A DNA stretch of 64,000 nucleotides from NCBI GenBank assembly GCA_030549175.1, contig JAUKUA010000004.1, forward strand, positions 1,426,001 to 1,490,000, written 5' to 3'. How positions within the stretch are numbered: the first letter of the stretch is position 1; the number at the start of each line of letters is the position of its first letter. The DNA is from Lasiosphaeris hirsuta (Eukaryota; Ascomycota; Sordariomycetes; Sordariales; Lasiosphaeriaceae). Position numbers and translations under genes: made by a program. Of the stretch, positions 1 to 12,556 are shown piece by piece. The notes below the pieces were generated by a model. It was not told where the DNA came from. It saw only the letters and a list, made by a program, of their open reading frames with translations, and searched no databases.

Positions 1-1198
1 GGCATCTGGAGATGCGCGAGTTAGTAGATGTTGAGATTTGGGAGAGGGGGGGGGGGGGCGGCTTACCCCATTCAGCACTATTGCGGCGGTCTGTAGGAGA
101 GGATGAGATGACGGGGCTAGAGGAGTCCCCCAGGGCGGGAGCAGATGCCGCGGTGGATTGTGTGTCTGTGAGGAAGTTGTGTAAGTCAAGAGCGCAGATC
201 TGATGTCCTGAAAAGGCATGTCTCACCTGCCATGTTTATAGGTGTTCTAGGGTCGCGAAGACGGGAATGTCTATATTCTGGTGATTTGTAGGTGGTTAGG
301 CTGCGAGGAGACAATGGAGAAGAATGGCGAGATTATTAGGAGGTTGATGGAAGAAGTGGACAATAGAGATACATAAAGGAAAGGGGCGGGACCTCTCCTT
401 CCACCTCGTCTCTTCCGTCCCACCACTGCCATCATCATTTCTTTTGTTACCTGCCTATGTTTGGTGCTTAGCTTTCGAGCCTAGGCAATTCCTGCCAACC
501 TTAGTTGGATCTCGGTTAGTCCTTGCTCTGTTGCCCCCCGACGTTGGCAGCTCCCCAATGAAGATGGGATGCGCATCATGCCTCCCACATGACATCCAGA
601 ACCAGCCAGTGAGCGTTGCGCAATTCAACATCAGGTTTGCACACAGCGTGGTTCGATAATATGATCATTGTAACAGAGTTCATCCCCTGACGTCATGCGG
701 ATGCCATGCCTCAGCCATCGACGCAGAGGAGGGAAAGAAGCACTCAAAGGACAACGCCCGACGGTTGTCACAGAGTCTGGGCCCTCCCTGCCCTCTTGTC
801 TGGTAGGTTGGCACCGTTTGGCATGGGCCATCTGGGTAGGAGGTGCAGCGACGATCTGCAAAACCCAACCAACCAACCAGAAAAGCAGTTGCCCCCTCCT
901 TCCACGTTCATATTGGAGATTAACAACCTACACATAACCACATCGAGATGGATCAGCGTCATATATTGACTTTGTACAGATAAGCCTTTTCCCTTTGTTC
1001 TTTGGAATGCCAACCATGATACCTGAAGCAGCGCGATCGCTAAATGAGTGTATAGTGTATACATGCTTATCTGTCTAACCACCTCACGTTCCCACACCGA
1101 GGGACTAGACCAATAGGCGGCTTACTAGACGCAACCAAGGAGATAAAAATGTGCACAGCCCTTTTCAAAGTAAACAATCCCCCCCATCTTTTATCCAT
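1..1198. other. Left-edge intergenic region
   Basis: I see no convincing gene here. The open frames are short, overlap on both strands and match no family I know. A run of 13 G lies at 46-58. The region is downstream of the minus-strand Egh16-like gene, whose stop is at 1199. Confidence 0.6.
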
Positions 1199-2038
1199 CT
1201 AATACTCCTCCTCCTCCTCCTCCTCCTCTTCCTCTTCATCAACGTCATACACGGCATCCACTGCGCTCTGCCTCTTGCTGCCCCCACGTGCAATCAGCAA
1301 CTCAGTCTGGCGCACTCTACGCGCGAGCGCTCGTCGGGCCGCCGCTGGCGTAGCAGCGCCAGCCAGCTGCACAGGAACCACACCACCGAAAGGTCCAGCC
1401 CTGGCGTCGTTCTGGCAGCGGACCAAGCACACATTGTCCTGGCCGGCGACGGTGCCGGTGCAGTTCTGCGCGGCAGGAATGGCAGCAACAAGGGGGAAAT
1501 CAGTAGCCGCACCTTCCTGTTACGTGGTATCTGGTTAGCTGTTGACCTCCATCCAGGGGTAAATAGGGGGAGGGAGGGGGGGACCATACCCTATTTCTCG
1601 AATTCCGGCCTGGTGGCGTCGTTGTGACCTGGATGTTGGTCCACTGCTGACCCGTGGCATCGGCGTTGATCATGCAAGTGTATGGGCCACCGCCATCCGC
1701 GTTGACTTGGTGGAGCGTCATCTGCACCTCGCCGCCCTGCGACACCTGCGGCAGCTCGGTGCCTGTCTCGGCCATGATGGCCGCTGTGCCTGCCTCGAGC
1801 TGGTTATCCCCCCACCCAGCGTCTCGCCAAAGGTCTCGGCTTGGTCGCCCTTGAACCGCGTGCTATCTTGTTGGAACGGGTTACGCCGTGTCCCATCGCG
1901 TGGTGTGCTTGTGTCGATACCGAGCGCCATGCCGGTGCCGCCGGCGTCTCCCGTGGCCGAGATGATGGCGCCGTGCCCAGACACCAGTGAGGCCGTGCTG
2001 AGGAGGGTAAGGGTGAAGAGAGACTTGAAGGACGTCAT
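1199..2038 (-). CDS. Egh16-like (gEgh16/MAS-type) secreted protein, reading frame broken
   Basis: This belongs to the fungal Egh16/MAS family of secreted proteins, first known from appressorium-stage transcripts; the biochemical role is unknown. The ATG at 2038 opens a signal peptide of about 21 residues, then mature [13 protein letters not shown] and the family signature [17 protein letters not shown]. The family's downstream blocks ([52 protein letters not shown]) follow in order, but in a different frame: the switch falls in a run of six C (plus strand) at 1808-1813, where one extra G or two fewer on the coding strand would restore the frame. As given, the first frame stops after 106 codons at 1718. 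A 73-bp intron lies at 1517-1589 (GTATGG...ACAG). The C-terminus is an acidic tail ending in about ten Glu and a Tyr, encoded by a CTC repeat. Either a sequencing slip or a recent pseudogene would explain the break. Confidence 0.82.
1202..1236 (-). repeat. CTC/CTT microsatellite coding a poly-Glu tail
   Basis: Trinucleotide repeats (CTC, some CTT, on the plus strand) near the 3' end of the Egh16-like gene are read as consecutive GAG/GAA codons, giving the poly-Glu C-terminus just before the stop. Length variation here would change tail length without shifting frame. Confidence 0.8.
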
Positions 2039-4176
2039 TTTGGATGATGAATGCGGGCCTCGGGTATACTAGGGGTAATGAATTGAAGACCTGTCCTGCA
2101 GGTGAAAAGTGAGATGATTAAGGCGTAAATTTACTTGGTGAACTGCTAGCTGAGGATGAGGGATGAGAGATGGATATCTGACCTCGATCATGGTGTGATA
2201 GGGTCTTATATATATACAAATCCGGGACAGTGAACCGACGCAATACCACCCAGCAACTCTTGCTGCATCCTCCTTCCTCAAGCCAACTTCCTGGTTTCAC
2301 CCAGCGAAGTCCCCTCTCCTAGAAACAGGGCATCCTCACGGACCAGCGTCACAAGATACGATTCGATGTTCATGTTCCAAGAGGAAGCACGGCAACCCTG
2401 CCGCAACATCTCCAGCAAAACTAAAGCACAGGCGGTAGAGGATTCACAATGCAAACAACCGACTTCCGCGACTGGTCCTCTACCTTTTGCCCACGCTCCG
2501 ACTGTGCCGCACACGGCCAGGCCAAGATCATCTTCGTTACCGCTTGGCCACGGAGATCCGGGGATGTTCCAGAGTTCCACATGGATACCAGCACATCACG
2601 ATGATCATGGCGGGTCCTTGTAAACACCCCTGACCACGCGAATCCCATGGTGTCATCGGTGTGGCCCGGCAAGTTCGAATGAGGAAAGGGCGGCGAGGTG
2701 GCGGCCTCTCTACAATACCAATCCCCGTGCCAAATATCGGTGAGGATACATTCGAGCGGGCGATAGGGGTAGGGCGATGTTCGGCAACGTTAATACCCGG
2801 GACCCGGCAGTTGTGAACAAGGTTACAAAGACGAGCAACTCTAACAACAAGAGCTTAAATACGAGGTTCTGTGCGCAAGAGAGGTTGGTCTATTTGCTTC
2901 GCGATGCCCCTGTCCCCGTTTCATGGCCCCAACAGCCATCCCCGGAAAAGGAATAGAGTAAGAAATCGCTGCTGACCCGGGCTGTGCAACCTAGTGAGGC
3001 TCTGCGGTGGGCCCAGGTCATTGATGTTGTGCATCAGCAGTGTGACCCAAAATGGCAGAGTGATTCCTTCCCTTGTGAAGATTTTCGGAGAAAAATAACG
3101 ATGAGAACCGGCCTTGGCCTCAGGTTCTTCGGCTTGACAAGGTGAGAAATCTAGGACATTTCCCAGACGATTTCAACTACCATCGCGCGTTGAATCAACT
3201 GACCACTCGGCCGACGGCCGTCGTGTATCTCAAATCCTTTCGGCTTGCCTGATTTCCTAATCAGTCATGATTGTGTACGGGATGTCGTGTCTGCGCGAGT
3301 TGAGATCTCCAGATTTCTGCAGAGAGCTGGTTGCGGCCACTGCAGGGTAATGGACTCTAAGTGATCCCCTGAAACGTGGTTGTCCTCCCCAGTCAGCCTT
3401 GTCGATGATGAAACACATCTCGCAGGGTGCACTATATACTCAATAAGCCAATCGCATCATCTCTGCATCCACATCACTATTGTTTTAGAAAGACAAAATC
3501 TCGTAAAGTGCCTCAACGTTGGGGCACGGACAAAACATGGGGGCTGAACGAAGCATTGAACCTCGTGCCTCTCGCAATTCGAATCGGTAAGCCGATTGGG
3601 GCGGAGCTCCAGGTTGCAAAACACAAATATCATAGATGGCGAGAGAACAAGCATTTTCTCCTTGAAGACTGACCTAGGATCCTGGACAACCTTGATTTCG
3701 CTCCAGTCTATCGCGATAACTAACAAGCTTGGCCTTAGCCTTGTCGGGGCGGGTGTTCCAGAAACATTTCTCACTGGGCAGAGTTTCGGGGCCTAGCAAA
3801 ATACCAAGAGGCCTAGGTTTCAACTATTGACCTTCAATTCTTGCTCAAATATCAGATACCTTGACTCCAGTCAGTGAGTGTAACATGTGTATTAGGATTC
3901 AAAGCAAGCGTAAAGGCGCTTACAGATAGACGATAAATCTAGCGATCAGCGTCGACCAACAACAGATTAGAACCCTTGAGCCCCTCCGGGTATCTATCGG
4001 ACTCGTAAGATATACCCCGGAATGATTACCGAGACATCTTAGGTTACCCCCCTCCAATGTGGAGGACCAAGTTCGACGAATAATATTGGGAAGGGCTCAA
4101 AGAAGTGAGAGTTGGATCTCCGAGACGCCTCCGTTAATACTGGCCCAGGTCGTTGAAAAGCTGGGAAGAGTAGAAA
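2039..4176. other. Intergenic, between the Egh16-like gene and HEI10
   Basis: About 2.1 kb with only short ORFs on both strands, none with a recognisable domain or supporting splice sites. The left part is the promoter of the Egh16-like gene; the right part is downstream of HEI10. Confidence 0.6.
2207..2216 (-). promoter_or_regulatory. TATA-like element upstream of the Egh16-like gene
   Basis: A TATATATATA stretch lies about 170 bp upstream of the ATG at 2038 on the minus strand. It is the only TATA-like element close to the start. The role is inferred from sequence and position only. Confidence 0.4.
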
Positions 4177-5481
4177 CTAGAACCGCGGCGCATGATCAAT
4201 TGGGAACAAATGTTCGGCTCTTCCTGCGGAGCTGCTGAATCCGCCTTGGTCACCTGGGACTCGAGTAGCAATCCTATCCTCATTAAGGGATGCCCTTGAA
4301 AACCTCCCTTGTTTATCGACGCTGTGAGTCCGAGAGCTCAGTGGCTGAAGAAGCCGGCTCGCCGATGGGACGGCCCCGGCTGGTCTAACGTCACTCCTAG
4401 ATGCTGTCATCGGACCTGAGGCTCCAGCCCCAACTGGGATATGAGTTGCTGGTGTGCCTGTTCTGCTGACTGTTGACGTGTTATTTTAGCAGCCCCACAC
4501 CAAGCCCTGCGGAAGCACCAACCGTGAGAAGCCATAGACTTGGACCACCCAACAGTAGACGCTGAACTGGCCTGTGGATTTGGGTAATCGGGGCTGGGGA
4601 AGTAATTTGGCACAGTATCCCTACTGCCAACAGGCAGGACACGGTTAGGAATGTGCGGTTGCTGTTCGTACATCCCAGACCCCGAAAAACGGTCTCTTGA
4701 CCCCGGAATGTCTACCTCAACTGCAGCGTTCGAGAGCATCCCCCGGGGAGCGGCGCCAGGGGATTGGCCCAAGAGGACCTTTTGCTTCAGCTTCTTGTAA
4801 AGATCCCGAGAACGTGTGAGTTCATTGTTCTTATACGCTAAAGCAGCCCGCAAGTCATTGCACTTGCGGACAAGCCCCTGTTCCTTGAGCTCCTTGTCTG
4901 GGGCAAAATGTCAGCACCAACTTCCTGTTTTGCAAAGTGACCGAGCCAACCTCTGAGCTTTGTCGCCAGGGTGTTGATTTTCGCATTTCCTTGATTCCAC
5001 ATGTTTTCAGCTTCGCGTTCTAGGTATGTGCATTGATTGGTGTTGTAGGTCCCTGTTCTTTTGCAAATGGAACAGGCTGTAGCAGTGAGATAGGATCATC
5101 CACACGCTAATGTGCTAGGGCCTACATCGGGTTCGTCATCTGATATGACCAAAAGCTCAGAGCTTTCCCTGCGCATTCCATGACAATCATCGGGCTCAAT
5201 CCGCTTAATGCTATTGATTTCCACTCTTCGGATGGTTGGAGAGGCTGCTCGAAGAATTCCGACCCCCTCAGAGGCTGTTGACACATAGGGCAAGTGTATG
5301 GGCCTTGTCCTGTGAAGCCGTGGTTCCTTGCGCAGCCGAGACAAAGGGCATGGCTGTCGTAGAAGTCAGCAATCAAGCTAAGGGCTCCTAAAAGAGAAAC
5401 AAACCTGCAGGCAGTGACCACTGCGTAATCAGCCAGTTGAGTACCGCATTTACTGACATTGCAATTCAGATTTTGCTCCAT
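4177..5481 (-). CDS. HEI10: HEI10/CCNB1IP1-like RING protein (meiotic crossover factor)
   Basis: HEI10 is a RING-finger ubiquitin/SUMO-type E3 that acts on meiotic chromosomes to choose crossover sites. Five exons: 5481-5405, 5353-5126, 5057-4951, 4897-4523 and 4469-4177, with introns of 51, 68, 53 and 53 bp. The total is 1080 nt, in phase throughout, giving 359 aa. The RING is at residues 7-50 with ligands C7, C12, C25, H27, C30, C33, C47 and C50. It is followed by the family block SGLSPMIVMECAGKALSFW, a coiled-coil region crossing exons 3-4, and LYKKLKQKVLLGQ. The tail is Ser/Pro/Gly-rich and unstructured. Exon 5 was joined because a 53-bp GT-AG intron at 4470-4522 keeps phase; without it the frame ends at 4407. 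The gene is head to head with ULA1. The 3' splice of intron 2 and the last intron are the least certain parts. Confidence 0.85.
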
Positions 5482-6329
5482 TTCTTTGACGAAACAGCAG
5501 GGGGCAGGAAGGAATACTAGATGAGAAACAAAAAATATTGCACCGCTGCTATGTGGCACGGGGTATGAGAAATTGATGATATTCGATGTTGAACCTGGGG
5601 GTTGGGGAGCCGCATCCTCGCGTCGTCCTCACATCCACACATCCCCGTTGATCCATCCATGTGAGTCCCGAAAACCTGTAGGCAGGGCAAGTGCAACCGC
5701 AGTGTAAGGTTTAGCGCATCCCTGGTAAGACTCCTTCAGCCCGTGTTTGTAGGGCGTCAAGTTGCCGTCGGGAAACGGTGCAGTGAATGCTCTCCATGCT
5801 TGACTGTCTAAATTACGGTTGTCGGGTTTTCGGTTTGTTTCCATAGCAATGTGCCTAGGTACCTTGATTGAGCATTGCTGAGTTCTCCACTGACTCAAAG
5901 AGCAAAGCTATTCGACTCGAGGGTGCGAAGTCAATCATGCATCGACTCTTGGCTCAAGTGTGCCACCAATGTCAAAGTTTGATGGCTTTCTTCGGAGTTT
6001 CCTCTTAAGTTGCGGCCTAAGATTTCCTCTGGAGCTCGCAATCATTTTCCTCAACTTGCTTAGATGTTGCGTTGCTTCTATTAGCCTTCGCACGGACCTC
6101 TCTAGCAAACACAGCAAATCATTTGTGTTGAACCACAGACGCTAACGCGAGATCTCCCCCAAAAAATCGCCCTACAACCCTAGCTTCCAAACCCCGCGTT
6201 ATATAGCTGAGGCTCAAGCTGACGGCAGGCAGCCCAAGCTCTTGAAGCCCCAGGCGGCGATCCACCATCTTGAGACCCTAGGCACGCGAACAAGAAAGCG
6301 AACGTGAAGAGCCCGTCAAATCAACTATC
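5482..6329. other. Shared divergent promoter region of HEI10 and ULA1
   Basis: 848 bp separate the two start codons. Small ORFs inside (for example 5935-6117 minus) have no recognisable domain. It should hold both promoters. I see no element I can name with confidence. Confidence 0.6.
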
Positions 6330-8247
6330 ATGGCTGAAATCGTCATGAGCCAGACCCCGCCGATCCTCCACGGCCCCTCAGAAAAGGAAAAGAAATATGA
6401 TCGCCAACTGCGGTTGTGGGCTGCGAGCGGTCAAGCTGCGCTCGAGTCGGCCAACCTCTTACTCGTGAACTCGGGCACGGGTGGCGTGGGCATCGAAACC
6501 CTCAAGAATCTCGTCCTACCAGGTATGAATGAGACTGGTCCCCTGGTCCAAACAGTATAACCTTAAAACTAAACACGGAAAATGCAGGTATCGGTCGGTT
6601 CGCTATTTATGATGAGGCCATCGTCAGTGAGGCCGACTTGGGTCTCAACTTCTTCCTGGATGAGGATTCTCTGGGGAAGGCTCGGTCTCAAAGCCTTACA
6701 GCTCATCTTCTGGAGCTAAACCCCGAGGTACAAGGTGCCTCGTACCCGGATGAAGAGGTGAGGACTGTCAAAATGGCTCTCTTATTAGTGGATGTGATCA
6801 TTCATACTCACGGTTTCATAGGGTGTAACTGATCTCCAGTCTCTCCTCGCTACGTCCCCCATGTTCACGGCTATCATGTACGCTCACCCAATTCTTCCGG
6901 AGCAACTATCGCTTCTTCAGACGTATGGCCAGCTGCACAAGACCCCGCTGGTTGCGATTCACTCGGCCGGGTTCTACTCCTATTTCAAGATCAATCTTCC
7001 TGGGGATTTCCCCATTGTGGATACACACCCAGACGAGACGGCAACAACCGACTTGCGGTTGCTGTCGCCTTGGCCGGAGCTGGTAGAGTTCGCAAAGGGC
7101 ATGACCAAAGACATCGACACCCTAGACGCCTACGAGCATGGCCACCTACCGTATGTTACCATTCTTCTGCACTACCTCGAGCAGTGGAAGGAATCACATG
7201 GCGGGGCCTACCCTTTGACGTACAAGGAAAAGATTCAGTTCCGGAAAATGATCCAGGCCGCGGCAAGGACCGATAACGCCGAGGGCGGCGAGGAAAACTT
7301 CGAGGAGGCGGCAGCTGCTGTGCTGAAGACCGTCGTGCCTCCTTCCCTGCCATCTGGGCTCAGAGAGGTGTTCGAATATGAACCTAAGGAAACTGTAGGC
7401 TCCAAAGACCCACCATCAAAGACTGCTCCTGTGGCTAGTACTGAATCCATCTCTCAGATTGAGGAGAGGTCTAGTTTCTGGATCATCGCGGATGCTATCA
7501 AGGCATTCCACGCCAAGCACAAGGCTTTGCCACTCCGAGGCAACGTCCCGGACATGAAGGCGCAGTCCAAGGTGTACATCCAACTCCAGAATATCTACAA
7601 GACCAAGGCCCGCCAAGATGCCGCAGAGGTCCTAGTGACCGCGCAGGCACTAGAACCCGGTCGTCATTTTGATCTAGCGGAGGTGGAGCTCTTTTGCAAG
7701 AATGCGCCCTTCGTCAAGCTTATCAACGCGACGGGAGGGGGGGGCAACGCAAGCCCCGGCAGCGTCGATCGGCTAAGGGAAGTGACTGGTAAGTTTTTGC
7801 CGCCCGGACGGTCCTGGCCGGCCGCCCATCCAGACCGTCCCTTTGAGGAGAGGAGGGGTTAAAGCATGTGAGCTGACAGCGTACCATTTCGCCACAGCAC
7901 AAGAGTTTACAAACGACGAGAGCGCAGAAGTGACGCTGGCGCCTCTGTCTCTCGTGCCCATTTACCTGGCCCTGCAGGCCACGTCGCACGTGGTGTCGGC
8001 GAGCGCAGATGATATCTTAGCAGGTATCGCTAAAGTAGTGCCCGGGGCGAGTGACAACGAGCGGGTCGTCAGTGCCGCGTGCGAGGTTGCCCGAGCCGAG
8101 GGCGGCGAATTACACAACATTGCCGCCTTGACGGGGGGCATGGTGGCCCAGGAGCTGATCAAGATAATCACCAAACAGTACGTCCCCATCGATAACACGT
8201 GCATATTTGACGGGATCGAGAGCCGATGCCAGGTACTCCGCTTATGA
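6330..8247 (+). CDS. ULA1: NEDD8-activating enzyme E1 regulatory subunit (APP-BP1/ULA1)
   Basis: ULA1 pairs with UBA3 to form the E1 that activates NEDD8/Rub1, the modifier of cullins. Four exons: 6330-6522, 6588-6757, 6840-7788 and 7898-8247, with introns of 65, 82 and 109 bp; 1662 nt give 553 aa. The N-terminus has the E1 signature [20 protein letters not shown], then the nucleotide-fold loop [10 protein letters not shown] and [19 protein letters not shown]. The middle is the divergent region of the regulatory subunit and includes [10 protein letters not shown]. The C-terminal part ([16 protein letters not shown]) returns to the ThiF fold. The regulatory subunit carries no catalytic cysteine; catalysis belongs to UBA3. 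Length fits the family (about 520-560 aa). The ATG at 6330 is the first in frame with the KYDRQLRLW block. Confidence 0.95.
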
Positions 8248-10566
8248 AGTACAACCTGACCTCGAGGGATGGGGGGATAGGGTTCGTAGTGGAGGGAAGG
8301 TATAAGCCGTCAGGAAGACGCACCCGCGCTAGAATTTCTTTCTCCCTCACACCCCTTTCCCCGCTCTACCAGCTAGCCTCACTACTTTTCTCACATCCCC
8401 ATGGGGCGGGATTGTCTAGATAGTCCCTCGGGAAGCAGGTTGCCGGGTACCACGGGCGTCAAAAGCGGAAAACGCCCCTGGCAAGTGGCGGGAGTGAGAG
8501 TGGAAAATGAGGGAGCCGTTAACGGATAGAAGGCAAGCCGAGTAGAAACGAGCGAGGGGAGCAGTCAGCAGCGCGCATATGAGAAAAACAGTACAGGAAA
8601 TAGACAGGCTGCATGGGGGGTATGGAGAGTGTTCTTTCTTCATCAGGCTGAGGGGATTTTTTTTCGACATTGCTTTCGGCACTGGCCTTGCAGATCCGGG
8701 TTAATCAGGCACATGGGCTGAAGACCGAAATACATAAACGAACATGGCAGGGAGAACCCGAAAAGTTGGAGAAAGGGGAGGTTCGGAAAGGCTAAGAGTT
8801 GGACAGTGTGGAGAAAGTAGGCAGAGAGTTGGAGACGATGGCTGAGAGCCAGAGATGTCTCTCGCTCTCTTTCTCTCTCATACACGCTCCCTGTCGCCGT
8901 CAGTCTAAAAGGTCCTTGATTTGCTCCCCGTCAGTACCACAATTAATACTTCACACTGGGGTTTTCTTGTGACGTGATTCCTGTCCCGGGCGTTGTATGT
9001 AAGGTACATACAGACCTAAGGTAGGGGAATGGATCGATCGGAGACAGCAACCCTTAGCTCAGTCGCACTACTACCAACCCTTTACCCTGAGGTGGGATCG
9101 CGGACGTTTGGATGTTTTTGGCGGGCCTAGTCGGCCGGACCGCACTGCCTGAGCTGATGTTGCGTCCGATACCCCCGAGGTTCGACACGGACCACAGACC
9201 ATACCGGTATTTTTGGTGGGTGAGGCTCAAAGGGAGCGTCTTTTTGGTTTTCGGACCGCTAGCCCTGGATGGAACCCTTCGCGCGCGCGCAAGATGGATG
9301 CTACGTGCTACGTGCTACGGGCTATACGCTCTGCTGCGCTAGTGCTGGAGTGTTCCAATCCGCAGAACCAGGGAGAGCTGTAGGACCTGGACCCAGCGTC
9401 TCCATTCGAACCGACGATCGAGAGCTATGGATTTGCTTCTAGGGATAAAGGCGGCGGTGAGGCTTCATATCGGCTCGACTTGCGCTGTTTTATTAAAGAG
9501 TTCCTTGGTGGCGATTTGTCGTGTTGCGTGTTTATAATTCCCTTTGAAGGGAGGGTCTTGACGTGAAGCTCTCTCTGCTGTCTGAGTCCGATGATCGCGA
9601 GCGGAGCATCTATAAAGTGCCTCGGTCTACCCCAGATGGGGTGGATCATAGCATACATACCGTGTAGCCTACCGTCATTAGATATGTAGGGAAAGAAAGT
9701 CAAACAACGGTCAGGTGCTTAAACACAGTCAGTTCTCCCCGATCGCCTGTAGGCATTTCGTGCTTCTAGAAGACCGAGTAGGTCGCATCAGGGGAATTTC
9801 CTATTCTGCGTCAAACTTGGGTCGATGGGCCGTCGGATCCTGCACATAGCTAGGAAGTAACCCTCGATCTGCATGTTGTCCGGATGTCAGGTTAGCGTAG
9901 CAGTGTGAGGTTGACTTGACGGCCGTGTCCTTTCGGATGGTCAAGCCAGCTTTTCCGCCAACTATCCATCCGGAATGCTGGCCATCTCGGCCGACAGTCG
10001 CGCCCGCGAGCCATGGTACGACAGAGTCGGAAAAAATGTGAAGAGAAATAAAGTTTAGTCAGGTACGGCGGCCATGTTTTGATGGGTGAAACGCTCAACA
10101 ATATGAACAGTCCTGCAATGAATACGATCCCACCAATCGCACTCAGTACCTCGACGAGGGTAGGAATTCGTGGGCAGGATAACCTATCTCGCTGACATGA
10201 TAAGAGATACAATAATAAATTCGATGGCTTGTGTTTCCGATAGAGAAGAATATGCCGCGATAACAAGACGCTGACGAAGAAACCTAGGTGATACATGGCG
10301 GAAAGGGAGCCCGGCATCAAACCAGGGGAATCCCGTCAAAGTTGCCTGGTGAGGTGAGATTGATAGGAGGAGATTGCTGGAAATGGAAGGCCAGAATGTG
10401 GAGAAGACGAATTTCAGTTTCCCAAGCAAGTTGGCTGGCCAAATGCTCAGGGCAGGCTTGGAGGGGTTTCCAGAAGGGTTCTTCCGGTTGGTTTGGATGG
10501 TCTGTTCGTATGGTGTTTCTCCTTGGAACGCCAGGGGCACCAGCCAACCGGGCTGCCCGCTTATTC

Positions 10567-10588
10567 TTTTTTTTTTTTTTTTTTTTTT
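10567..10588 (+). repeat. T22 homopolymer
   Basis: An uninterrupted run of 22 T within the gene-free region. A second run of 22 T lies just 3' of the CLR-1-like gene at 18483-18504. These are simple homopolymers; no role is evident. Confidence 0.9.
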
Positions 10589-12397
10589 CAGGGCAATGGG
10601 CTTATGACCCGGGTGAAAATGGAACGCTCAACAGGTCCATGACGTCCGTTATTGGAGAAATGCGTTGGCAAGCAGCAGATTGATAGCACACACTCGTAAT
10701 GTTCCTGGCTTCGGTGTCACCTTGACGGCCGGCGCGGCTTGCGGTGAGAGTATTGGATCCATCCATTACTTGGCCACGAAGGAGATATCGGCTGGCTGTC
10801 AGCCTGTCAGGTGGCATCCGTAGTTTAAGTTTTGATGCCGAAGCTCCCAATAATGGAAGCCCGGCACCCTGTGTAGGGTCGGGCGAGCCTCATTCACTCG
10901 CGACGAGCGTGTTTGCAAGTGTGTATCCCGTGGGCGTGCTGATCAATGCGAGCCAGGCAGACCGGCTTCGGGCTGCGGCTCGCGAGAAAGCCTCCCAGCT
11001 CGCCCAGGCAAGTTCTCCACGACGGGAAGGTGTTGAACGATCATTCCCCAAGATAGGGAACCCAAGCCGCGCTGAACCGGCTAGAGATGGGATAATAATG
11101 GCATGAGGCCGGGGTCGAAAAATGCTGGCTCGCACATGAACAGGTGGACAGGTTGCCCAAATTAAATCGAGGCGGCCGGATTAATATACGCGACTCTGCA
11201 ATCCGTCGTCCAATGTGCGTCCAGTACTTTTTTGTGTGGTGTGGGAGAAAGATGGGACTGCGTGTGTGGCTGGTGGCTCAATGGCGGGAGGGAGGAACAG
11301 CCCCAGGCGGTTTGCGGGCAGCTCATCGGTCCCATCCCCCTTCGCATCTCTACGCCACGGGTTAGCGGTATCTCGCCGGCACTGGCCAGCTCCCAAGGAC
11401 TCTCGGGAAGGGAGCTGCTCGGAGCTCCAGCTCTGTTCAACGGTCCATGGTTCTCGACTTGGAGGCGGCGGCCGCAATGGACCCGAGCGAGTCATGGAAT
11501 CGACTGGTCGGGGCTATCAATTAATATTTCGAGCCTCTCAGTTGTTTTGCTGGTCGGCGTTGATTGCTTGCGCAAGTGGATGGTAGTTCATCTTTTTTTT
11601 TCTTCACTTTGGCGCACCTGGGGGAGGCTGGGGTGCGGGTGCCAATGATGGAGGGTGACGGCGAAGCCACAGTAGGCCACAGTGGGCTGGCTGCTCGACA
11701 TCTTTGCATCGCAGCGCCATCGTTTGGCCTTAGCTCATCAAGTTAAGCCTCAGTGGAACAGGGGTCGCGGGTGTGCATCCTGAGGCTGTTCCTGCCGACG
11801 GCTCAGTGCTACCCCAGGTACACCTTCGTGCTTCCCAAAGAGTCTAGTTTTTGGCATGTTCTATACGATTGCCCGATTATATCAGGAACGCGGTGCGTGA
11901 CGGTGGATTCTTAAGACAGCAGCTATCAGTGCAGAATAGATTAGTACCTGCTGCAGGGTGAGCTTGGAGGATGCCAATTTAACGGCTGCAACGATGGGAC
12001 GAACACACTCGCCTCACCTGCCCAGACTGCCTCAGGTGGTGTTACCTAGAGGCGCTGCTATAACATTGCGAGCAGAAGCGAATATGACGGCTTCACCAAA
12101 CCGCAGCTCATGCATATACCTGATTTACCAATGAGGCCAAAAGAGGAAAGACAACTTGAGCAGGCCTCTGCAGGCTCACGCTGCCGTCCTTCCAGCACTC
12201 ATGCAGCCTCTGGTTGGCTGGTGCAAAATGTGGGGAAGAAACATTCAAAGCCGAGCAGCTAATACTTGGTGGGGTATATACTGGCGGGGTGGTGGAGTGG
12301 GAGGACGTGCCCAGGCGCGCCGTTGCACAGGTCCGTTCAGGTCAAGCCGCTTGTTGACGCTGCGCACCGGACCCTCTCATCTCTTGTGGAATGAGAC

Positions 12398-12417
12398 GGG
12401 GGGGGGCGGGGGGGGGG
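12398..12417 (+). repeat. Two adjacent G runs (potential G-quadruplex)
   Basis: Nine G, one C and ten G in a row. The density of guanine tracts would allow a G-quadruplex on the plus strand, but nothing else here shows a function. Homopolymer length may be inexact in the assembly. Confidence 0.6.
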
Positions 12418-12527
12418 CGCATGAGGTCGACACGGCGAGACTGATGGTATTCAGTAGATGGCAAACGGTGTGCATATGGGGCTATCATCGAGCAAGCGCT
12501 CGGGTGGAGAGGGTCATCTCCGACTCT

Positions 12528-12556
12528 CTTACACCGTCTTACACCGTCTTACACCT
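12528..12556 (+). repeat. 10-bp tandem repeat (TTACACCGTC)
   Basis: The unit TTACACCGTC occurs nearly three times in a row. It is not part of any recognised gene. Confidence 0.8.
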
